Positions 32,074 to 49,478 of a DNA stretch of 64,000 bases are shown piece after piece; the first letter of the stretch is position 1; each line of letters opens with the position of its first letter. The position numbers and the translations under genes are program-made. The stretch covers positions 72,846,401 to 72,910,400 of the forward strand of contig JAKGHH010000001.1 in assembly GCA_022828595.1 (NCBI GenBank). The letters run 5' to 3'. The notes beneath the pieces were generated by a model, which made no database searches, was not told the DNA's origin, and was given only the letters and a program-made list of their open reading frames with translations. This DNA is from Nelumbo lutea (Eukaryota > Streptophyta > Magnoliopsida > Proteales > Nelumbonaceae).

Positions 32074-32163
32074 GGCTTTCGGCCACACGTTAGGAGTAGT
32101 ACGTTACCTGGTTAGATTCATCAACAGATAACCTGGGCCTTGGGCCTAGTCACCTAGGCCTAT

Positions 32164-32169
32164 CACGTG
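32164..32169 (+). promoter_or_regulatory. G-box (CACGTG), proximal
   Basis: TATCACGTGTCTT contains a second CACGTG, 96 bases from the first. Paired G-boxes suggest bZIP or bHLH control, which is inferred only. Confidence 0.5.
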
Positions 32170-32425
32170 TCTTCTGTTTAAGTGGTGGTTTTAGGAACTT
32201 CTAGTTATTCTACAACCATTTCTTTCTCTTACAACCAAACTAACACGAGAAGTATCGCTTCGTTGGTTTCGTTTTCACTTGAAAAATGAAACATCTCTCT
32301 CTCTCCCGCGTCGCCGTCATAAAAGACTTTAACCACTAAAGCGCATTTTAACAACGAGCGCCGGCTGACTCTGATTGCAAAATTGCAATGGCTTCTTCTC
32401 CATACACCAAACCTTTTTAAAGTAG

Positions 32426-38692
<6,267 letters not shown>

Positions 38693-40028
38693 TGAACTCG
38701 TTTATCAAGAAGGGACTTCCTTCCGTATGTAGGGAGAGAATTCAAGGTTCCTGTACCAAGGAAGGAATGATGAAGAAGAGACCGAAGAGGCCCAAGGTGT
38801 GTTTTAGTGGTCTTTTTGGCAAAGAAGAATAAACATCAGTCCCTTATTCCTCCTCTGTTAATAAGAGGTGAGTATTGTAGCATTAGCATATATGTATCAC
38901 CATTTTCCCTCCCTATGTTTCCAATTTCCAAGCGTTTCGTCTTCGCTTTTCTTTTTCTATTTCTATCTTACACAATCCGTATGGGCAGACTGGCTTTTCA
39001 TCTTGTGGTTTTTCATTTATTTCTTCGTACTACAGTTTTGAGATGGTGTCAAAAATTAAAATCATAAAATAAACGCGTATACCGCCCCGAATCTCCTACA
39101 TTTCACGCCTAATGATAATTGCATATTAGTCTATGTTTGATTTGAATCTCATTATCTCATTACTAAATTTAATTAAAAACAATCAAATGTCAAAGACATT
39201 ATATTATATATAATAAATAAAATTAACTAGAAATGACTTTGGTACCATATATTAAATTCTGTGACAGGATCTAACTAATATTCTATGCACACCTCGAAAG
39301 CACGATCATCCATCTTTACATTGACAACATCCTCTCATGATCTTACATTTATGAGAGATATTCTTCATCTGTGATTGGATGCCGTGTACAGAGTTTTTAT
39401 TATCCATGGCAGGTTGTGTAAAATTATATGAACAAAAATAAAAAATTGGTTTAATAGGTAAAGTATGATTTAGTGGGCGTTTATTATTGTCATGTTTTTG
39501 AGTCAGAAAAATCATGACATTAGAAATCAGTTCCAGCAAGAAAGACTAATAGTTTGTTGTGGCGTAAAAAAAAACGATTAATACCGGCTAATTTTTTTTC
39601 TTTGTTTTTTTTTGTTTTTTGGTATTGTATTGGCTAATGTTTGTTGTAGCACCCTGCACCCCATGTGAGATTGGATCTGGTAGTAATAAACAATGCTAAG
39701 CACATCAATGTTTTGTAATTTGTACCACTTGTCTAGGGGTGTATTTTGTTTTGAGCAGGCTCGGTTTAGGCTTTTGCCAAATTTTGAATGAGCCCAACCC
39801 AAATGCCCGAGCTCGAAGCAGTGCATATGAATTAGAAAAGAGGATGCTCCCTTCTGTTCATCAAGAAAAAAATGAAAAAAAAAAAAACAACGAAAAAAAA
39901 AGTATGCACAGCACAGAAAATAGTGATGTACGTAACATTGTTTTGTTACTAGAAGATAGATCTAAAGTAGTCATTTCCTTATATTGTTCTCACAATGGAT
40001 GATGCCTCTTAGAAACCCCTTTGTTGGA
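38693..40028 (+). other. 3' UTR of the PFA-DSP gene and intergenic
   Basis: AATAAA signals lie at 38828-38833 and 39068-39073; either could end the transcript. At about 39735 TAGGGGTGTATTTTG looks like a lone hAT end. Nothing else is recognised. Confidence 0.5.
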
Positions 40029-42042
40029 CATTTGCATAGGAATAGCAATGGGACGGGTTCAGGGTGGGGATCATATTCCCCTTCCCCAACTTTAACTTTG
40101 AAACAAATCTCCATCCCTAACGATGATCCATATTGGTTCTCCATCTCTGATCCCCAACATCGTCAAGTTTTGTACTAGGGATTCGAATCTTCAAAATTTT
40201 TAAATTAGATTTTTTTTTTTAAATAGGTTTACTTAAAATAAGGGAAACTTTTTAAAATATAAAAATATTTTAAATGTATTTTTATATAAATAATATAAAT
40301 CTATATTACTTATAAAAGTGCGAATGAGTATGATTTTTTGAAAGTTTCATTGACAAATATCTTGAGTTCTTTAAAGGGAAATTGTCTTCTGATGAAAAAA
40401 ATTTTAACTGAAACAGCTTAGATTAATTGTAGTTATTATCATTGCAAAAGTCACATAAACACGCCACCTCATTATCCCATTAAAGTCCATCCAACAAAAA
40501 AGATGAAAATGTCCCACAACCCAAAACATGAAATTACCTTAAATGGATAGAAACTCTCGTGTCTCCTCACCTCATTTTGTTGTGACTAGACTGGACATTT
40601 CAGATAAAATATTTAGTTCTTTTTAAGACAACTTCTTACCCCTACAATATAGCTGGCTTTGATGTATATCTCCCAACTGATAAGGATCCATGGGTCATTG
40701 TTAAATTCATTTTTTTCAACTAAATTTAAGTTCTTTGCTAATATAACAAAATAGGAAATATCATATAATCAGATCCTCTCAGAAGCGACCTCACGAAACC
40801 TTTTTAAATCTATTACCTATTTTCCTCCATTGTAGTTAGCATCACAAAGAGATGCTCAAGTAGTGCAATATTAAAGCAAAGGTCAATTATTTCAACAACA
40901 ACACATAAAGAAGCAAATAGTGTTGATTAAGCATTGTTTGTGATATATTTGAGTTGAAAGATTGATGGATAAAGAAAAGTAATCGCTGAAAATAACAATA
41001 AAATGGTATTGTTAGGTTTCAAATTCTTTGCCAAGGCCAACTGACTTGCATTTTGATAATAACAAAATGGGTTGCCTTGAATTTTAATTATTTGGTAATT
41101 AGTAGACAAGGTTAACTCTTTTTAGTTAAGTAATTTTTAGGCATTCTCAAACTAGCTATGGCTTTAATTTTTTATTTTTTATAAAGGCTAATAGCTTGAT
41201 GAATCTATTTTGTAAGGTTAGTTAAACCTCCATAATTCCTTTAATTCTATCGTCTTTATTCTCAAAAACAAAATCGTTCTTCTATCTAGGTACCGGGTAA
41301 CCAATTTGACCATCAAAATCAAATGGGTCAACCCATGATGTTGTAGTTAAATAAAACATGTTTAAAATATAAATAAATAAACATGGGCATATTTCTAATA
41401 TTATATATTCACCACAGCAAACAAATACAAAAACATACAAATTATAGAAAATGTGGGCACATATATAATATTTTAAATTAACCATATTAAAGAAAAGTAA
41501 ATATAAGTAAGAAGAACTATTTTTATTGTTGGTAAAAAATGAAATACAAAAATTAATAATGACCAAAAAATGAAATTGTTTTCCTATTTTGTAGTGGACC
41601 AATAGTTCAACCTTTTTGGGCCAAATGCATCAACATTGATGTCATAATGAAACAATAGAATTAAAACAGATAAAAATATAGAAATTAGAAAAAAAAAGTT
41701 ATAAAAAAATATTTGGGCACAGCTGTGTACTCATCCATTCCAAAAAAAAAATAAGTGTGATAAATAAGAATTAATTTTATATAAAAAGATATAAAAAATA
41801 AATTATTATTATTATTATCATCATTATCATCATCATCATCTAAAATAATCATATGCAAGGCACATATACATTTAATAGTAATATTATGTGTGTACCTGTG
41901 CAATTGGGGTTAGGTGGGGTAGGGAATTCACTCCCCATTCCTGTTCCCGTCCCCACCAAGGCAATCTCCATCCCTATCCCCATTGGGTCAAGAAAACTAG
42001 GTACCCAATGGGGACGGAGAAATTGTCATCCCTACACTTGCA
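40029..42042. mobile_element. Second hAT-like element, about 2.0 kb, no transposase
   Basis: The element spans 40037-42034. The left end TAGGAATAGCAATGGGAC pairs with the right end, which reads TAGGGATGACAAT from the other strand. The 8-bp flanks are CATTTGCA (40029-40036) and CACTTGCA (42035-42042), seven of eight identical. Both subterminal parts are GC-rich with CCCCATTCC/GGGGATC motifs and the interior is AT-rich with no transposase trace. It is a non-autonomous or fully decayed copy. Confidence 0.8.
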
Positions 42043-42047
42043 TAACT

Positions 42048-42190
42048 ACCTTATGTCAAGTTAAGTTATTAACCATAAAGAGGTTGGTCCCGATTGGATA
42101 CCTAGTGTCATCCCTACCCTTATGTAGTTTATCTTATGTCAAGTTAAGTTAATAACTACCTTATGTCAAGTTAAGTTAATAACTTGACCC
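42048..42190. repeat. Short tandem repeats CTTATGTCAAGTTAAGTTA
   Basis: The 19-mer CTTATGTCAAGTTAAGTTA occurs three times (about 42051, 42132 and 42161) next to the right end of the hAT element, separated by GTCATCCCTACCCTTATG-type spacers. Confidence 0.8.
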
Positions 42191-43000
42191 AAGGTGTCAG
42201 CCCTACCCTTCAATCAGTCTATCTTATTAATGTTTTTATAACAAAAAATACTTTTTGATTTATTTCTCTCCCTTTTTTGTTTACGTAAGTTAACTCATCT
42301 CACAACCCATCAACAATTACATTTTGGGATGCCAACGGGTTGGTTTTTTTATGGGTTTGCTACACCCTAACTCAACCCTCTAATATTTCCACCCTAGCCC
42401 TTGCAACTTTCAATTGTACTTTTTATAAACATTTTGAAAAAAAATAAAAACCCCTAAGAATCATGACCCATTGAGGGTATATCAGCCAAATCCAAACTCA
42501 ACTCAAATTAAAGAATCAAAATTATAACCCAGGGTTGGGTCAAAGACGGATTTACCGTTTAATCCGTTGACTTCGCCAAGAGATCAATTTGAAAATATAA
42601 TTATTGAAATATAATTTTTTATTGAATTAAAATGAGATTATTTTAATAATTTTATATGTAAAATAATTTATGAAAAGATAGAATGGATATTTAAAAAAAA
42701 CTCATGCTTCAATTTAGTGTTTTCGATAATAGAAGAGAAGTTTTTGTTGAGTTTCTCAAAAATTAAGAGAAAATATTTATTAAAATGAAATTACAGGAAA
42801 AGTTTTTATGATTGTCAGAAACTACAGGGAAGGATTTTGTATGGGATTTTGTAAGTATGGCCAGGGTTGTTTTAAAAGAAAGTCATATTGAAGGGTGTTT
42901 CAGATAAATAACCCTATGTTTTTATACATGGGAATGATGGGATATTGGGATTCATCAAATAAAATACACAGAGCATCTGCTGCTTCTCTAAACGAAGAAG
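42191..43000. other. Intergenic, upstream of CLMP1
   Basis: AT-rich. CACCCTAGC and ACACCCTAACTCAACCC stretches near 42360-42405 resemble hAT subterminal sequence. There is no gene. The promoter of CLMP1 probably lies near 42900-43020, but no convincing TATA box is seen. Confidence 0.45.
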
Positions 43001-43238
43001 TCTCTAGAATCTAATCGGGCTCTAGTCAGTGGTCTGTAGGGCGTAGGGTTACGATGTTAGAGACGTAAAAAAAATGGAGACCTTCTAAAGCCAATCTCCC
43101 GTCCCCAAGCTCGCCCCAACCCAATTTCCCATCAACAACAGGAGACATCAATCTCTCAAATTTCTTCAATCCGATTTGGTGGAGGTGGACTCATCGTCTC
43201 CAAGTCTCAACCCCTGTTTGCTGTTTATCACTAAGCCG

Positions 43239-43376
43239 GTAAGGACTTCTCCATCTATTTTCTGGAATCTCTTCTTCAGGAAAGCCCCCAATTGTCACAA
43301 ATTATATCGCTCAGTTATCTCTGCTGACACTTGAAAATTGCTGCTATCTGTTATTTATCTTCGATTTAACTATTAG
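43239..43376 (+). other. Probable 5' UTR intron of CLMP1
   Basis: CTAAGCCG is followed by GTAAGGAC, and a pyrimidine-rich stretch ends TATTAG before GATTTAG. A 138-nt intron here would leave 52 nt of leader before the ATG. This is prediction from splice consensus only. Confidence 0.5.
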
Positions 43377-43428
43377 GATTTAGTTATATCAATTTTATTA
43401 GAGAGACAAGGCCGATAGAAAGAGAGAG

Positions 43429-45762
43429 ATGGGAAAATCGGGAGGCAGGAGAAAAAAGGGGGGAGCAAACGCGGTGACAGGAGATGTATCGGTATCTGCT
43501 GCTAATGGAGGTATTGGTTTGGATTCCACAATCTTCCTGAAACGAGCCCACGAGCTCAAAGAAGAAGGCAACAAACGATTTCAGGCCAAGGACTACGTGG
43601 GTGCTCTTGAACAGTATGATAATGCACTTCGCCTCATCCCCAAGACCCACCCCGACCGTGCTGTCTTTCACAGCAACCGTGCCGCTTGTCTGATGCAGAT
43701 GAAGCCTGTTGACTACGAAACTGTCATAGCCGAGTGCTCACTCGCTCTTCAGGTTCAACCCCAATTTAGCCGAGCCCTCCTTCGTCGTTCTCGTGCTTTC
43801 GAGGCTCTCGGTAAGTGTGAAATGGCGATGCAGGATGTCCAATTACTGTTGGCTGCTGATCCCAATCACCGAGACGCTTTGGAGATTGCCCGTCGATTGC
43901 GTATTGCACTCGGGCCTCGGCAGGAGGCCCAGCAGGATCTCCAGAGCCGCCCCTCCCCCGCTGCTCTAGGAGCCTCTGCTGTTCGCGGGGCCCCAATTGC
44001 TGGCCTGGGCCCCTGTTTGCCGGCCCGTCCTGTACCTATAAAGACAACAACTTCAGGGGCAGGCGCCGCGTCAACCCTCGGTGCCGGTTCTGGTGCCATG
44101 TCGTCGCTTAATAATAAGGGCCAGAAGGCCAAGCACCTTCACATTACTGAAGAAAGTCCTGAGCTGAATACCCAGCAGCTAAAATCTGTTTCAAAACCTG
44201 TTAAAGATTCCTGTGTGGAGCCTGTTCCTTGTTTGGTTAAGGACAATAAAAAGGACTTGCCAATTCATGGGCAGTCTTCAAGCTTGTCTACCACTCGATG
44301 GAGGCCATTGAAACTTATTTATGATCATGATATCAGGCTGGCTCAGATGCCTGCCAATTGCAGTTTTAGAGTATTGAGGGATATTGTAAGCAAAAGGTTT
44401 CCCTCATCCAAATCGGTTCTCGTCAAGTATAAGGACAACGATGGTGATTTAGTGACCATCACCTGTACTGGTGAGCTCAGATTGTCAGAATCCTGTGTAG
44501 ACGGCCTTACTCAAAAGGTGTCAGAAACAGAGAAAACTGATCCATTGGGGATGCTCAGGTTGCACATTGTCGAGGTGAGCCCAGAGCAGGCGCCACCTTT
44601 AGTGGAAGAAGAGGAAGAGAAGCCTGCGGAAGATGACACGGTCAAGGGAGATGAGAATGTTTCTCATTCTTCATCTGGCAGTTCTGTATTGGATGTAGTG
44701 GATACTGAGATTAATAAGACTGAGGAAGCAGCTCCAAAGGAGAAAGCTGGAGCTGCTGATGATACCGAATGTAAGGAGGTTGAGATAGACGATTGGCTAT
44801 TTGAGTTTGCTCAGCTATTTCGGACCCATGTGGGGATTGACCCAGATGCCCACATTGATCTGCATGAGCTCGGGATGGAGCTCTGCACTGAGGCTCTTGA
44901 GGAGACTGTGACAAGTGAAGAGGCTCAAAGCCTCTTCGATATGGCTGCTTCCAAGTTCCAGGAGGTGGCTGCCTTGGCCTTCTTCAACTGGGGGAACGTT
45001 CACATGTGTGCAGCAAGGAAACGGATACCATTGGATGACTCTTTAACAAAGGAATTGATGACAGCCCAGCTACAAGCAGCTTATGACTGGGTATGGGAGA
45101 AATATTCTTTGGCAGGAAAGAAGTATGAAGAGGCACTCCAAATAAAACCAGACTTTTATGAAGGGTTGCTTGCATTAGGACAACAACATTTTGAAACTGC
45201 AAAGCTTCAATGGTCCTTTGCTCTTGCAAATAAGATTGATCTCTCGAGCTGGGATTCTACTGAGACAATTAAGCTCTTTGATAGTGCAGAGGAAAAGATG
45301 AAGGCTGCGACTGAGATGTGGGAGAAGCTGGAGGAACAGAGGGCTAATGAGCTGAAAGACCCAAGTGCAAGCAAGAAGGAGGACTTGCTGAAAAGAAAGA
45401 AGAAACAGGGAGCAGGTGTAAATGGTGGCCCCTCTGCAAATGGGGGTCATGGGGAGGTTTCAGCTGATGAACTGGCAGAACAAGCAGCTGTGATGAGATC
45501 CCAGATACATCTCTTTTGGGGCAACATGCTTTTTGAGCGTTCACAAATTGAGTTCAAATTAGGGTTTGATGGTTGGAAAAAGAACCTGGATGCTGCTGTT
45601 GAAAGGTTTAAGCTTGCTGGGGCTTCTGAAGCAGATATTTCTGTGGTTCTGAAGAATCATCCCTCCAATAGCAATATGGTAGAAAATGAGGAGAAAATAT
45701 CTGCAAACCTAATCACTGATGCCAATGCTGAAGCAAATTGCAAGGAGGTCAAGAATGAATGA
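43429..45762 (+). CDS. CLMP1: CLMP1/Phox-type TPR and PB1 domain protein
   Basis: A single uninterrupted 777-codon ORF starts MGKSGGRRKKGG at the first in-frame ATG (context GAGAGATGG). Residues about 37-160 form three TPR units. KEEGNKRFQAKDYVGALEQY, HSNRAACLMQM and ALLRRSRAFEALGK carry the Lys/Asn/Arg positions of the Hsp90/Hsp70 carboxylate clamp. Residues about 290-383 form a PB1 domain (RWRPLKLIYDHDIRL to LRLHIVEV). An acidic linker (VEEEEEKPAEDD) leads to a second helical TPR-like region from about 454 (DDWLFEFAQLFRTHVG, NWGNVHMCAARKR, YEEALQIKPDFYEGLLALG). Arabidopsis CLUMPED CHLOROPLASTS 1 has the same start, order and similar length, and is needed for plastid separation. A general co-chaperone role is possible by family. 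The ORF is intact and compositionally unlike the flanking repeats. Confidence 0.95.
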   Translation: MGKSGGRRKKGGANAVTGDVSVSAANGGIGLDSTIFLKRAHELKEEGNKRFQAKDYVGALEQYDNALRLIPKTHPDRAVFHSNRAACLMQMKPVDYETVIAECSLALQVQPQFSRALLRRSRAFEALGKCEMAMQDVQLLLAADPNHRDALEIARRLRIALGPRQEAQQDLQSRPSPAALGASAVRGAPIAGLGPCLPARPVPIKTTTSGAGAASTLGAGSGAMSSLNNKGQKAKHLHITEESPELNTQQLKSVSKPVKDSCVEPVPCLVKDNKKDLPIHGQSSSLSTTRWRPLKLIYDHDIRLAQMPANCSFRVLRDIVSKRFPSSKSVLVKYKDNDGDLVTITCTGELRLSESCVDGLTQKVSETEKTDPLGMLRLHIVEVSPEQAPPLVEEEEEKPAEDDTVKGDENVSHSSSGSSVLDVVDTEINKTEEAAPKEKAGAADDTECKEVEIDDWLFEFAQLFRTHVGIDPDAHIDLHELGMELCTEALEETVTSEEAQSLFDMAASKFQEVAALAFFNWGNVHMCAARKRIPLDDSLTKELMTAQLQAAYDWVWEKYSLAGKKYEEALQIKPDFYEGLLALGQQHFETAKLQWSFALANKIDLSSWDSTETIKLFDSAEEKMKAATEMWEKLEEQRANELKDPSASKKEDLLKRKKKQGAGVNGGPSANGGHGEVSADELAEQAAVMRSQIHLFWGNMLFERSQIEFKLGFDGWKKNLDAAVERFKLAGASEADISVVLKNHPSNSNMVENEEKISANLITDANAEANCKEVKNE

Positions 45763-47740
45763 GAAAGGTGGCTTGAGATGATTGATTCTACATGCTTGGT
45801 AATTTCAAAGAATTATTCTGACTGCTTATTTCTTAAATGATCAGAGTTAAACCGGCTTTTTCCATAATTCAGCAGTTTTCAGCAAAATTTGGGGTAATTG
45901 GGTTCTCATTCTTTTCTAAGGAAGTAGAAGGGTTAGGTGCCAACAGGACACAAGTATGTTCACTCAAAAGTTTTTTTGTGTTTGAGTTCAGAACAGCTTC
46001 CTAGGTGACTTAATCTGAATTTTGATTTCAATTTGATGCATTTTATTTGATGATTTCAATGGAATTATGCCATGACCCAATTATTTGTCTATAAGGTCCC
46101 TTCTTGAATTTAGAGCAGTTTATTGATGCACTCATGACCTTTCAGACATGGTGCCTTGCTTTATTACGAGTTATTTATATGTTCTTCTGAAGGAATTGTT
46201 GATTACTGATTATTTAATCTGGTACTGTACTACTTTCCCTCTTTTTCTTTGCTTATTTTCTGGTGGGAACTTCTTAGTACAGATTATATGAGGAGGATTA
46301 GTTTTTTATAATTATTGGAAGTGATTAGTAAATGGTTATGCATGCATGTTGGAACTTCTTTTCTGATATTCCCTTGTTGGTATATTTTTTGATAAAACTA
46401 TGGGAAGTGATTAGTCAATGGTTATGCATGCATGTTGGAACTTCTTTTCTGATCTTCCCTTGTTGGGATATATTGTAGACCTCATACTATATTCTTAAAG
46501 GCAGATTTTTTTAATCAGCAATTCTTAGAGGCAGATAATCCAACCCAGAGAGCTAATTTAGTTAGATATGGCCTTAATATATTTTATTCCTCTGTTGCAT
46601 CATTTTAACAGAGTACATGGTCTTGTGGATAGAAATAGCAGAGAATGTGACCTTAGAGTGGAATGCAATGAACTCATGTTGCATACCAAATACATTGGTG
46701 TAGCTAGAATGATGAAGATCTTGTTTCTTGCATTTGATCCAAGAGAAGTGGCATATTCCTTAATGACTTGGAAGGTAATCTTGCTTTCCTTTTATATTTG
46801 GCTGAAGATGTTCCATATGACTGAATAAAAAGAACAGAAGGAATGGTTATCATGTTGCCTAAGTAAATATGTGGGACAAAAGCTAGGATAACAGTGGTAA
46901 CCATCGTGTTTTTCCTTGTATAATTCTATTTGCTCCAGAATGTCAGTATTCTGTTGGATGGTTTTAAATATATCTTCCTTTCCTTCCATATATAGCCCAT
47001 GTTTCGTGGACACTGAAACACCTAATGCCAATCCTGCAGCCCTGACACAGCTTGAACGACCTTTCCCATAATTACAGCCTTAGTTGGGAGCTATTTATGC
47101 CAATAAGAAAAGTATGGGCAAGTGGGGAAGGGTTTAGGTAAGCATTAAAAGTTGGAAATTCGAAGGATGGGATTTAGAGTGAGGGATTACAAGTCCTGCA
47201 TTCAATTAGTTGGGGTTAACTGATTAAGGATGAGTTAAAAGGAGTTGTAGGTGGGTAGGTTATGACACTGAGGAGATAGGTCTGAAGGATGGAGGGATGG
47301 CTCTCTCTTCCTGAACAGGGAAGTACTATGACAGCACTCATGTCTCCTCCCTTCTTATGATTTGGTATTTATAAACGTTTCCCCGGGGTTATGAGATCTT
47401 CCATCTTCGGAAGGTTTCCTGTCATGTTGTCAATCACCCTAAAAGTTTGGGATTTGCACCGATTATTGCTGCAGAGGTTTATGGGGATTCACCATGTGGC
47501 CTCAAGGGAACGTGGTAATCAGGTTTTTTCCCTTTTCCCATGAGGATGTTGGCTTCAACCCTTTTCTTTATCCTCTTTTCTGGACTATTATGCCCTTGAG
47601 TCATTCATGATATGCCTTCTGGTCCTTGCGCACCTTGTCTGACATGGTTTTGGGACCGTTCTGGTGGTTCTCATTCCCAATCCTATGTTGTGTAATGGGC
47701 TTTCCCACTTCCATGCTCCTACAGTTTGTTATTGACCAGC
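45763..47740. other. 3' UTR of CLMP1 and intergenic
   Basis: The first few hundred bases are probably 3' UTR, though no AATAAA is obvious before about 46820. An 86-bp tandem duplication lies at 46317-46471. ORFs such as 46568-46828 show no recognisable feature. Confidence 0.5.
46317..46471. repeat. Tandem duplication, 86-bp period
   Basis: GGAAGTGATTAGT, then TGGTTATGCATGCATGTTGG and CTTCTTTTCTGAT, occur twice, with copies about 70 bases long and offset 86 bases. They differ at a few positions. Confidence 0.9.
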
Positions 47741-48161
47741 CATGAGCAAGGGTGTCAATTGGATTGGATTTGGTCCAATCCGATCCAGTCCAGTGTGAGT
47801 CCATTACAAATGGACCAAGTCCAATTCAATCCAATGAATATTTTGGACCATTTTGGACTGGTCCAATTCAATGTCCAGATCATCCAATCTGTTCAAATTC
47901 ACTTTAATTTGGATTGGTTTCAACCCAAACCCAATCCATTGACACCTATTCTTATCTTATATCAGCAGACCGGATATTGGCTTAATCTGAATCCAATATA
48001 AATTTATTAGATGGACCAGGTCCAGTCCAATCTAATAAATATTTTAGACCAGATTGGTTCAATCCAATATGTCTTGTTGGTCTGTCCAATCCCTCCAAAT
48101 TGATTTTGGACTGCATGGGTCCAGTCCAAAACCTGTCCATTGACACCCTTAGCAATGAGCA
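47741..48161. mobile_element. hAT-like MITE rich in GGTCCAATCC motifs
   Basis: The left end AGGGTGTCAATTGG pairs with CCATTGACACCCT on the right. The 8-mers CATGAGCA (47741-47748) and AATGAGCA (48154-48161) are likely target duplications, with four extra bases (TAGC) on the right. The interior is a dense set of direct and inverted TTGGACC/GGTCCAA motifs. Confidence 0.62.
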
Positions 48162-48577
48162 TAAATATGCCATACAGCTTTTTTGCAACATCTCCTGTGA
48201 TCATACTGTATCCCAAAAGATTATGCGTTTCTTTCACACCAAATGTACCAAAAGATTGTGAAGGGTACCATACTCCAATCTGTTATACCTTTTCTTTTCA
48301 AGCCTCTGAAATGCCAAGGAAAAAAAATGCTTCAATAGAGGCAGGAAAGCGCCCTTTTCACACCAATAATCCGTGGGACCTTTGCCTAAAGTTTACTAGA
48401 GAAATTACGGTGAAGGAAATCATCCTCGATTCTGGACATTTGCCCATGACACACAATCACAGCTTTCAAGTACCATACCCTGATAACTCCCTTTTCAGAT
48501 TGTCAACTATTAAGCATCTATCTAATGTTGCTGACCAGGTCAAGAGTGCCACCTTTGATGGAACATTGGAACCGTGA
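48140..48577 (+). other. Unassigned ORF, possible gene fragment
   Basis: The 145-codon frame overlaps the right end of the MITE. Only its second half (from about 48260) has a protein-like composition, for example NNPWDLCLKFTREITVKEI and LDSGHLPMTHNHSFQVPYPD. I do not recognise it. No promoter or splice context supports an intact gene; a relic exon of a larger gene is the more likely reading. Confidence 0.25.
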
Positions 48578-48610
48578 AAAACCAGATTCAGAGTTTAGTA
48601 TGCAGAATTT

Positions 48611-48638
48611 AGAGAGAGAGAGAGAGAGAGAGAGAGAG
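48611..48638. repeat. (GA)n microsatellite
   Basis: Fourteen uninterrupted AG repeats. Confidence 0.97.
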
Positions 48639-49478
48639 CGTATGTGGACATTTTGATATCTTTAGATGGAAGTATATATTTTTTCCCTCAAAACTGCCAG
48701 AGAAGAGAGGAATGTAATGAAGGGTAGATTGTAGGGGCCAGATGTCATAGGGTTTTGGATTGGATTGGATATTCTTGGCTTCCTAGACTTGTGCTTTTTT
48801 GGTAAGGATTTCTCCTCTGTTTTTTGTGAAACTCAAGAGGAACTAAAGAGGAGAAAAGCTTACTTGGATGATGAAATTGGCTTGATGGACTAAGGTTGTG
48901 ACGCCTTCTATTTGATAAGGGTGAAGGTAAATTAAAACTGTAGAGAACAGAAGAGAAAAGTTGGGCAGAGTATAAAAATTCAACAAAGGGCCATTACCCA
49001 GACTTGAACCTTTGTTGTCATGTTTGTGAGTCAGTGACATGCTGGACAAGGTGTTGATACAAAATTTACAAACAGCTATCTCCTTTCTTGATTTTATTTT
49101 TCACCTTGCTCTCTTTTCGCTCATATAAATAACGAAAACCAAAAAAAATTTATCCAGGATATTTTTTATTCTATTTTATTGTAACATATATAGAGTTTTA
49201 GTAGCAAATGCCTTTGTAAGAACCAACTCGAGGTTTTAACAGCTTTTTTACCTCCTCTGTTCGACAATCTAAATTTTCACCATCTGCTTCAAAGTTGAAA
49301 GTTGAAACCCTCCCTCGACACACATTGAGCGTGTAATTGCATGCTCCATCAACTTCGGATCTACCTGAGCTGAGCGGACTAAGCTACGGCTGAACCTCAG
49401 AAGAGCAGAACGACCTTAAAATTTTGTCCAGTTAGCAAACTTAATTGGATTTTATTTGGGGAATGATTTTTTTTTTTT
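48639..49478. other. Intergenic region
   Basis: No gene is recognised. The minus strand near 48995-49012 reads AGGTTCAAGTCTGGG, resembling a pol III B-box, but no matching A-box was found. Confidence 0.4.

Larger units (their letters stand above)
31014..32425 (+). other. Upstream region of the PFA-DSP gene
   Basis: There is no separate gene. A CT-rich tract lies at 31950-31980 and two G-boxes lie in the last 360 bases. This region is the likely promoter of the downstream gene. Confidence 0.55.

Noticed and set aside
44711..45544. Minus-strand ORFs inside CLMP1
   Set aside because: They are shadows of the intact 777-codon CDS.
48990..49050. tRNA gene on the minus strand
   Set aside because: A GGTTCAAGTCT B-box-like word is present, but no A-box at proper distance and no cloverleaf.
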